From Solirubrobacteraceae bacterium (GTDB lineage Bacteria > Actinomycetota > Thermoleophilia > Solirubrobacterales > Solirubrobacteraceae): a stretch of 9,047 nucleotides of DNA. The notes beneath the pieces were generated by a model, which saw nothing but the letters and a program-made list of their open reading frames with translations, searched no databases and was not told the DNA's origin. The stretch is taken from the NCBI GenBank assembly GCA_025935735.1, contig JAICUS010000218.1, forward strand, positions 1 through 9,047. Direction: 5' to 3'. The position numbers and the translations under genes were made by a program. Of this stretch, positions 1-4,878 are shown in pieces (positions within the stretch are counted from its first letter, which is position 1; every line of letters begins with the position of its first letter).

Positions 1-1329
1 GACGATGTAGTCCTCGCGCAGCTCGTCGTCCTGCACGATGGAGGCGATGCCGCGGGCGGCGGCCATCTTCATCTCCTCGGTGATCTCGCGCGCCCGCACG
101 TCCAGCGCGCCGCGGAAGATGCCGGGGAAGCAGAGGACGTTGTTGATCTGGTTCGGGTAGTCGCTGCGGCCGGTGGCGATCACCCGGGCGTACGGCTCGG
201 CCTCCTCCGGCGCGACCTCGGGATTCGGGTTGGCCATGGCGAAGACGATGGCGTCGTCGTTCATCTTCTCCAGGGCCTCGGGGGGCATGACCTTCGCGCC
301 GGAGAGGCCGATGAACACGTCGGCGCCGTCGATGACGTCCTGCGGGCCGCCGTCTCTGCGCTCCGGGTTGGTGTGCTCGGCCAGCCAGCGCTTGGAGGCG
401 GGCATGCTGTTCTCGCGGTAGTCGGCGCGCTCGGTGTGGACGGCGCCCTTGGAGTCGCACCCGACGATGTTGCCCACGCCGGCCTGGAGCAGGATCTTCG
501 CCACGGCGATGCCCGCGGCGCCCAGGCCGACGATCAGCACGTCGAGGTCCGTGAGCTCCTTCCCGGTGAGCTTGGCCGCGTTGAGCAGCGCGGCGAGGGT
601 GACCACGGCGGTGCCGTGCTGGTCGTCGTGGAAGACCGGGATGTCGAGGTCGCGCTTGAGCCGCTCCTCGATCTCGAAGCAGCGCGGCGCGCTGATGTCC
701 TCGAGGTTGATGCCGCCGAACGTGGGGGCGATGTGGGTGACGGCTTGGACGATCGCGTCGGTGTCCTGGGTGGCGAGGCAGATCGGGAACGCGTCGACCC
801 CGCCGAACTCCTTGAACAGGACCGCCTTGCCCTCCATCACCGGCATCGCGGCCTCCGGGCCGATGTCGCCCATGCCGAGCACGGCGCTGCCGTCGGAGAC
901 GACCGCCACGGTGTTGCGCTTGATCGTGTACTGGAAGGCCTTGTCGCGGTCGCGGGCGATGGCGGCGCAGACGCGGGCCACGCCGGGCGTGTAGGCCATG
1001 CTCAGGTCGTCGCGGGTGCGCACGGACAGCTTGTTGCGCTGCTCGATCTTGCCGCCGACGTGCACGAGGAACGTGCGGTCGGTGGCGTCGACGAGCTGCG
1101 CCCCGTCGGTGTCGCGCACGGCGTCGGCCACCGTGGCGGCGTGCTCCTCGCCGCCGGTCTCCACCGTGATGTCGCGGACCGTGTGCTGGGAGTCGAGCGA
1201 CACGAGGTCGATCGACGTGATGCTGCCGCCGGCGTCGCCGATCGCGGTGGCCACGCGGCCGAGCATCCCCGGCCGGTGGTCGATCTCGACGCGGAGGATG
1301 ATCGAGTACTGCGCTGAGACGGAGGGCAC
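1..1329 (-). CDS. ACT-domain NAD-dependent malic enzyme (C-terminus cut by window edge)
   Basis: Oxidatively decarboxylates malate to pyruvate in the cytosol, linking the TCA cycle to pyruvate. The 443 visible residues begin with an ACT domain (about 7-88, starting YSIILRVEIDHRPGML), a fold that usually binds an amino acid or other small ligand allosterically. The malic enzyme core follows: AYTPGVA with likely catalytic Tyr113, VMEGKAVLFKEFGG with likely catalytic Lys168, the metal-site region FHDDQHGT (233-240), the Rossmann loop GLGAAG (268-273), then GCDSKG and MANPNPE. The Asp after the second Rossmann strand (GCDSKG) favours NAD over NADP; that is inference. The reading frame ends in ...EDYIV at the edge, so roughly 20-30 residues are probably missing. 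GTG at 1329 is the only usable start, because an in-frame TAG lies at 1356-1354. It is divergent from the exporter, with 38 bp between the starts. Family assignment is secure; the activating ligand is unknown. Confidence 0.95.
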   Translation of the reverse strand, partial: MPSVSAQYSIILRVEIDHRPGMLGRVATAIGDAGGSITSIDLVSLDSQHTVRDITVETGGEEHAATVADAVRDTDGAQLVDATDRTFLVHVGGKIEQRNKLSVRTRDDLSMAYTPGVARVCAAIARDRDKAFQYTIKRNTVAVVSDGSAVLGMGDIGPEAAMPVMEGKAVLFKEFGGVDAFPICLATQDTDAIVQAVTHIAPTFGGINLEDISAPRCFEIEERLKRDLDIPVFHDDQHGTAVVTLAALLNAAKLTGKELTDLDVLIVGLGAAGIAVAKILLQAGVGNIVGCDSKGAVHTERADYRENSMPASKRWLAEHTNPERRDGGPQDVIDGADVFIGLSGAKVMPPEALEKMNDDAIVFAMANPNPEVAPEEAEPYARVIATGRSDYPNQINNVLCFPGIFRGALDVRAREITEEMKMAAARGIASIVQDDELREDYIV

Positions 1330-1347
1330 GGCGGGATGATCCCACCG
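1329..1347. promoter_or_regulatory. Imperfect 19-bp inverted repeat in the divergent spacer, possible operator
   Basis: CGGCGGGATGATCCCACCG pairs in 8 of 9 positions around a central G at 1338, with a perfect 11-bp core GGGATGATCCC (1333-1343). It begins at the GTG of the malic enzyme gene and covers where the -35 region of the exporter promoter would lie, about 8 bp upstream of that promoter's -10 box. This is the placement expected of a repressor site controlling one or both genes. No regulator gene is adjacent, and in GC-rich DNA such a palindrome can arise by chance. Confidence 0.35.
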
Positions 1348-1354
1348 GCGCCGC

Positions 1355-1360
1355 TAGGGT
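1355..1360 (+). promoter_or_regulatory. -10 box (TAGGGT) of a leaderless promoter for the exporter gene
   Basis: TAGGGT fits the actinobacterial TAnnnT -10 pattern and is followed by exactly 7 bases before ATG 1368, so transcription would start at or next to the A of the ATG. The same spacing occurs before polA. No clear -35 hexamer is visible, which is common in such promoters. Confidence 0.5.
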
Positions 1361-1367
1361 GGGTTCG

Positions 1368-2858
1368 ATGGTCGCCGAACCGCCCGGGCTGGACCGCGCG
1401 CTGCTGCGCCTCGCCTCGGTGGTGGTGCTCGGGACGATCATGTCGATCCTCGACACGACGATCGTCAATGTGGCGATCGAGACGCTCGGGCGGGATCTGG
1501 GCGCGTCGCTGTCGTCGATCCAGTGGGTGGCCACGGGGTACCTGCTCGCGCTGGCGACCGTGATCCCGATGACCGGCTGGGCGATGGAGCGCTTCGGCGG
1601 CAAGCGGATGTGGATGACCTCCGTGACGCTCTTCCTGCTGGGCTCGACGCTGTGCGGGCTGGCCTGGAGCACGCCGTCGCTGATCCTGTTTCGCGTCCTC
1701 CAGGGGTTCGGCGGCGGCATGACCCTGCCGATCGGGCAGGCGATCCTCGCGCAGGCGGCCGGGCCGCAGCGGATGGGGCGGGTGATGAGCGTGATCGGCG
1801 TGCCGACGCTGCTCGGCCCCGTGCTCGGGCCGGTCATCGGCGGCCTGATCGTCGACCACTTCTCCTGGCGCTGGATCTTCTTCGTCAACCTGCCGGTCGG
1901 GGTGGTGGCGCTGGTGCTGGCGGCGCGGATCCTCCCGGCGGCCGACGCGCACCGGTCGCGGCCGCCGCTGGACGTGCGCGGGCTGCTGCTGCTCTCGCCG
2001 GGGCTGGCGGCGCTGATCTACGGGCTGTCGGAGTTCGGGATCGAGGGCGGCTTCGGCAGCGCGAAGGTGATCGTGGGCGTGCTCGCGGGGGTCGTGCTGC
2101 TGGTGGCGTTCGGGGTCCACGCCGGGCGGGCGGGCTCCGGCGCGCTCCTGGACCTCCGCCTGTTCCGCGACCGGGCGTTCGCGGCCGCCTCGGGCACGAC
2201 GTTCATCTTCGGCGTCTCGCTGTTCGGCGCGATGTTCGTGCTGCCGCTCTACTACCAGGTGGCCCGCGGCCAGAGCGCGCTGGACGCCGGCCTGCTGCTC
2301 GCGCCCCAGGGCCTCGGCGCGGCCACCGCGATGCCGATCGCCGGCCGGCTCACCGACCGCCGCGGCGCGGGCCGGATCGTGCCCTACGGCGTGCTGGTCG
2401 CCGTGATCGGCACGGGCGTCTACACGCAGCTCTCCGCGGACACGAGCTACGTCCTGCTCGCCGTCTCGCTCTACGTTCGCGGCGCCGGCCTGGGCATGAC
2501 CATGATGCCCTCCATGGCCGCCGCCTACCAGACGCTGAGCCGCGCGGCCGTGCCCCGCGCGACCACCTCGATCAACATCATCCGCACCGTCGGCGGCTCA
2601 CTCGGCACCGCCATCCTCTCCGTCGTCCTCGAGCGCCAGATCGTCGCCGAGCTCGGCGCCTCCCCGGGCAACCTCGGCGCCCTCCGCTCCACGGGCGGCG
2701 CCGCGGCCCGCGCGGCCGAGCCCCTGGCCCACGCGTTCGGCGACACGTTCTGGTGGGCCGTGGGATTGACGGCGCTGGCGCTGATCCCGGCGATGTTCCT
2801 CCCACGGGAGCCGGCCGCATCCCGCCGGGCACCGGTGGCGGAGCCAGAAGCCGCGTAA
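1368..2858 (+). CDS. MFS drug exporter, DHA2 (EmrB/QacA-like, 14-TM) family
   Basis: Inner-membrane proton-coupled antiporter that probably expels hydrophobic drugs or toxic metabolites; the substrate cannot be read from the sequence. The 496-residue length and hydrophobic pattern fit the 14-helix DHA2 group. Visible signatures are the first-helix motif LDTTIVNVAI (from Leu28, Asp29), the MFS motif A-like loop GWAMERFGGKR (70-80), the long helix RVLQGFGGGMTLPIGQAIL, and the antiporter motif C GVPTLLGPVLGPVIGG (144-159) followed by FSWRWIFFVNLPVG, which is characteristic of EmrB-like proteins. A second motif A-like loop, GRLTDRRGAGR, begins the C-terminal half. ATG 1368 is preferred over GTG 1359 because GTG would overlap the -10 box and sit upstream of the predicted transcript start. 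No EmrA-like adaptor gene is adjacent. Divergent from the malic enzyme gene and convergent with the repeat-protein gene. The 3' end is rich in Ala/Arg/Pro and probably a cytoplasmic tail. Confidence 0.93.
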   Translation: MVAEPPGLDRALLRLASVVVLGTIMSILDTTIVNVAIETLGRDLGASLSSIQWVATGYLLALATVIPMTGWAMERFGGKRMWMTSVTLFLLGSTLCGLAWSTPSLILFRVLQGFGGGMTLPIGQAILAQAAGPQRMGRVMSVIGVPTLLGPVLGPVIGGLIVDHFSWRWIFFVNLPVGVVALVLAARILPAADAHRSRPPLDVRGLLLLSPGLAALIYGLSEFGIEGGFGSAKVIVGVLAGVVLLVAFGVHAGRAGSGALLDLRLFRDRAFAAASGTTFIFGVSLFGAMFVLPLYYQVARGQSALDAGLLLAPQGLGAATAMPIAGRLTDRRGAGRIVPYGVLVAVIGTGVYTQLSADTSYVLLAVSLYVRGAGLGMTMMPSMAAAYQTLSRAAVPRATTSINIIRTVGGSLGTAILSVVLERQIVAELGASPGNLGALRSTGGAAARAAEPLAHAFGDTFWWAVGLTALALIPAMFLPREPAASRRAPVAEPEAA

Positions 2859-2892
2859 AGCATTGGCTTGACGTATGGAAGCACGGTTGGTG

Positions 2893-2914
2893 GGGTAGCG
2901 CCGCCGCCCTACCC
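2893..2914. terminator. Small hairpin between convergent genes, weak terminator candidate
   Basis: GGGTAG (2893-2898) and CTACCC (2909-2914) form a 6-bp perfect stem with a 10-base loop, 35 bp after the exporter stop codon. No T tract follows on either strand, so intrinsic termination is uncertain. Confidence 0.3.
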
Positions 2915-2954
2915 AGCCGCCGTTCGCCGGTCCCGCCCTCGCGGCCCTGTTCGC

Positions 2955-2971
2955 CGCGGCCCCAGGCCGCG
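2955..2971. terminator. GC-rich hairpin between convergent genes, bidirectional terminator candidate
   Basis: CGCGGCC (2955-2961) and GGCCGCG (2965-2971) form a perfect 7-bp all-GC stem with a 3-base loop. It sits 28 bp beyond the stop codon of the leftward repeat-protein gene and about 97 bp beyond that of the exporter. It lacks a T tract, as many proposed terminators in high-GC actinobacteria do. Placement supports a terminator; sequence alone cannot prove it. Confidence 0.35.
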
Positions 2972-2999
2972 CGAGGCCCCCTGCTTCGCCGCGGCGCGG

Positions 3000-4670
3000 C
3001 TACGAGGAGTGGCGCCCGGCGAGGTTGTCGGACTCGGCCGGGGTGCCGCCGGAGCCCTCGTTCTCGGCCTGCGCCTTCTCGTTGCCCTTGACGGCGTCCT
3101 CGAGCTGCTCGAGGCCGATGATGCGGACGCTGGAGCGGAAGCTGCCGTCGCGGCCGTGCTGCTCGACGTCGCCCCGGCCGGCGCCGCCGCCGCCCTGCCG
3201 GTCGCGGTCGCCGCGGTAGCCGCCGCCTCCGCCGCCGCGGAAGCCGCCCTGACCGCCGCCGCGCCGCCCGCGGCCGCCACGGCCGCGCCGGTCGTCGCCG
3301 CGGACGCGGGGGTTCACGATCGCCTTGACGTCGCGGACCGGCGTGGCCGCCAGCCGCACCCACGCGGTGAAGGTCGGGTCGCCGGGCTTGTGGCCCTGCG
3401 CCTGCTCGGCGCACACGGACGACCACTTCATCGTCTCGCCGTCGTCGCGCCGCTTCGGCTGCAGCGCCTCCAGCACGGCCTCCGCGCCGCCGACGCGCTC
3501 GATCGCCGCCGCGAGCCGCGCCTGCGCCCGCGCCGAGCGAGTGGGGGAGGTCGCCGGCGCCTGCTGCGGCGCAGCGGCCTGCGGCTGCTCGCCACCGGCC
3601 TCGCCTTCGGCCACGGCCTCGGCCGGCGCGGCCTCGGCCGCCTGCTGCTCCTCGGCCTCGCCCACCGCCGCCTGCTCCTGCTTGCGCAGCTCCGTCAGCT
3701 TCGCGAAGAACGTCCGCCGATGCCGCTCCGCCGCGGTGAGCCGCCGCCGCCTCCGCGGCTGATCCGGCCGCCCGGGCCGCCCAGGCCGCGCCCCGGCAGC
3801 CGCAGGCGACTCACCCGCGGACGCCGTCGCCTCCCGAGCCTCGGCGGGCGCAGCCGCAGCCGGCGCCCCCTCAGCGGCGGCCGGCGCCTCAGTCGCGGCG
3901 CTCTGCGGCGCCTGCGTGCCCTCGGCGGCGCTCTGCGGCGCCTCCGGCGTCACCTCGGCGGGAGCAGGCGTGCCCTCGGCGCCCGGCGACTCGGTCGCGG
4001 CGCTCTGCGGCGCCTGCGCGGCGGCCGGCGCGCCCTCGGCGGCGGGCGGCGCCTCCGCCGCGGCGCCCTGCGGCGCCTGTGCGGCGGCCGGCGTCTCCTC
4101 AGTGGGAGCCGGCGCACTCTCCGCGCTCTCGGCGGCGCTCTGCGGCGCCTCAGTGGCGGCCGGCGTCTCCTCGGTGGCAGCCGGCGCGCTCTCGGCGGCG
4201 CTCTGCGGCGCCTCCGCGGCGGCCGGCGTTTCCTCGGTGGGAGGCGCGCTCTCCGCGGCGATATTCGGCGCCTCGGCGGTGGGCGTCTCCCCGGTGGCGG
4301 CCGGCGCACTCTCCGCGCTCACGGCGGTGCTCTGCGGCGCCTCGGCGGCGGGCGTCTCCTCGGTGGCGCTCTGGGGCGCGTCCGCGGGGGCCGCGCTCTC
4401 CGATGGCTCGGCCGGGATCGCCTCGGCGGCGAGGGGGTCGCCGTGGGTGACCGGGGGGGCGTGGGGGCCGGGCGTGGCCTCGGTGGGCGTTGCCTCGGAG
4501 TCGGGGGAGGCCGGGTCCGGCTTGGGGTCCACGGTGGAGTCGAGCCCCGGGGCGTCGGCGGCGACGGCCGCCTCGGCGACGGCGTCCTCCTCCGACAGGG
4601 TCGCGGAAGGCTCGGGGGACTCTGACTCGGTGGTCGGAGCGCGGTCCTCTGGGGAGGGCGTCTCGGTCAT
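3000..4670 (-). CDS. Low-complexity Ala/Pro/Glu-repeat protein with Arg-rich and RGG segments, function unknown
   Basis: I do not recognise this 556-residue protein as a named family. In order it has an acidic Ser/Thr/Glu-rich start (about 1-95), imperfect repeats built on EETPAAxEAPQSAAESAP (about 96-275), and a basic stretch RPGRPGRPDQPRRRRRLTA followed by a charged, helix-prone segment (about 290-330). Then come an Ala/Gln-rich linker, an ordered-looking segment containing AAIERVGGAEAVLEAL and TFTAWVRLAATPVRD (about 378-450), a glycine/arginine-rich RGG-type stretch (about 454-505), and a tail with SVRIIGLEQLEDAV. No signal peptide or membrane helix is visible, so it is probably cytoplasmic. 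RGG and Arg-rich segments usually bind RNA or DNA, and long disordered blocks of opposite charge suggest condensate formation; both are inference. ATG 4670 is chosen because AGAGG lies 8 bases upstream; the frame is open to 4901 but that would overlap the start of polA. The leftward frame keeps G/C at third positions in the composition-balanced segments, so overlapping frames are shadows. Automated pipelines may mislabel it as an IF-2 N-terminus. Confidence 0.8.
   Translation of the reverse strand: MTETPSPEDRAPTTESESPEPSATLSEEDAVAEAAVAADAPGLDSTVDPKPDPASPDSEATPTEATPGPHAPPVTHGDPLAAEAIPAEPSESAAPADAPQSATEETPAAEAPQSTAVSAESAPAATGETPTAEAPNIAAESAPPTEETPAAAEAPQSAAESAPAATEETPAATEAPQSAAESAESAPAPTEETPAAAQAPQGAAAEAPPAAEGAPAAAQAPQSAATESPGAEGTPAPAEVTPEAPQSAAEGTQAPQSAATEAPAAAEGAPAAAAPAEAREATASAGESPAAAGARPGRPGRPDQPRRRRRLTAAERHRRTFFAKLTELRKQEQAAVGEAEEQQAAEAAPAEAVAEGEAGGEQPQAAAPQQAPATSPTRSARAQARLAAAIERVGGAEAVLEALQPKRRDDGETMKWSSVCAEQAQGHKPGDPTFTAWVRLAATPVRDVKAIVNPRVRGDDRRGRGGRGRRGGGQGGFRGGGGGGYRGDRDRQGGGGAGRGDVEQHGRDGSFRSSVRIIGLEQLEDAVKGNEKAQAENEGSGGTPAESDNLAGRHSS
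3901..4380 (-). repeat. Nine in-frame copies of a coding repeat (Ala-Pro-Gln-Ser units)
   Basis: The plus-strand core CTCTGCGGCGCC (minus strand encodes APQS and variants) starts at 3901, 3931, 4003, 4066, 4138, 4201, 4261, 4330 and 4369. The copies at 4066, 4261 and 4369 are degenerate. Distances are 30, 72, 63, 72, 63, 60, 69 and 39 bp, every one a multiple of three, with a commonest period near 21 codons. The copy at 4261 encodes APNI. The stretch lies wholly inside the repeat-protein gene and would be prone to slippage or unequal recombination. Confidence 0.85.
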
Positions 4671-4678
4671 GGTGTGGA

Positions 4679-4683
4679 CCTCT
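4679..4683 (-). promoter_or_regulatory. Ribosome binding site deciding the repeat-protein start
   Basis: AGAGG on the minus strand lies 8 bases before ATG 4670. It supports this start over in-frame upstream Met codons, which lack a similar site and would run into polA. Confidence 0.55.
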
Positions 4684-4789
4684 GGCTGGCTCGGGTCGGC
4701 GCGCGGCGTAGCAAGGTTGGGCTCACGCGGCGGTGCGCGCGGTGAAAGGGGCCCCGGGGAGACGGATCTCACCCGGAAGCCGGGTCGCC

Positions 4790-4795
4790 AGCATA
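4790..4795 (-). promoter_or_regulatory. Possible -10 box (TATGCT) for the repeat-protein gene
   Basis: TATGCT on the minus strand fits TAnnnT. It would start a transcript near 4783, giving a leader of roughly 112 bases that includes the GC palindromes. No good -35 hexamer is seen 16-18 bp upstream. A leader plus a real ribosome binding site would contrast with the leaderless genes around it. Confidence 0.3.
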
Positions 4796-4865
4796 GCGAT
4801 CCGGCCCGCCCGGAACGTGCGTGATCCCGGCCCGCCCACGGCCGCGTACCGACGGGCCGGGCGAC

Positions 4866-4871
4866 TAGCAT
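4866..4871 (+). promoter_or_regulatory. -10 box (TAGCAT) of a leaderless polA promoter
   Basis: TAGCAT matches TAnnnT and is followed by exactly 7 bases before ATG 4879, placing the transcript start at the start codon. No Shine-Dalgarno sequence lies upstream, as expected for a leaderless message. This also supports 4879 as the polA start. Confidence 0.6.
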
Positions 4872-4878
4872 CGGCGGC

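Larger units (their letters stand above)
2859..2999. other. Convergent intergenic spacer (141 bp)
   Basis: Lies between the stop codons of two genes that read towards each other. I see no gene with codon bias in it. It holds two inverted repeats, listed separately, that could end transcription from either side, and a TTGACG hexamer at 2868-2873 with no matching -10 box at 16-18 bp. Confidence 0.6.
4671..4878. other. Divergent intergenic region between the repeat-protein gene and polA (208 bp)
   Basis: Holds promoters for both genes. It contains the polA -10 box at its right end, a possible leftward -10 box at 4790-4795, a GGGGCCCC palindrome at about 4749-4756 and a small CCCGG/CCGGG inverted repeat near 4772-4784. 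No additional gene is apparent. Confidence 0.6.

Noticed and set aside
373..1317. A 314-codon plus-strand frame opposite the malic enzyme gene
   Set aside because: Antisense shadow; the minus strand carries continuous ACT and malic enzyme motifs.
1359..1367. GTG 1359 as an earlier start for the exporter
   Set aside because: It overlaps the TAGGGT -10 box and would lie upstream of the predicted transcript start; ATG 1368 has the same 7-base spacing as polA.
1002..2120. A 372-codon minus-strand frame spanning the malic enzyme and exporter genes
   Set aside because: It crosses the divergent promoters and overlaps two genes with clear family motifs in other frames; its product is Arg/His/Pro/Gln-rich filler.
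2868..2873. TTGACG after the exporter stop as a -35 element for a plus-strand gene
   Set aside because: No -10 hexamer lies 16-18 bp downstream and no plausible plus-strand gene follows.
3901..4380. Regularly spaced repeats that might be a CRISPR array
   Set aside because: Spacings vary from 30 to 72 bp but are always multiples of three, the spacers are themselves similar to each other, and the array encodes protein repeats.
2868..4625. A 585-codon plus-strand frame across the repeat-protein gene
   Set aside because: It translates the repeats into Arg/Leu/Gly-rich low-complexity sequence. The minus frame has a good ribosome binding site, G/C third positions and ordered segments.
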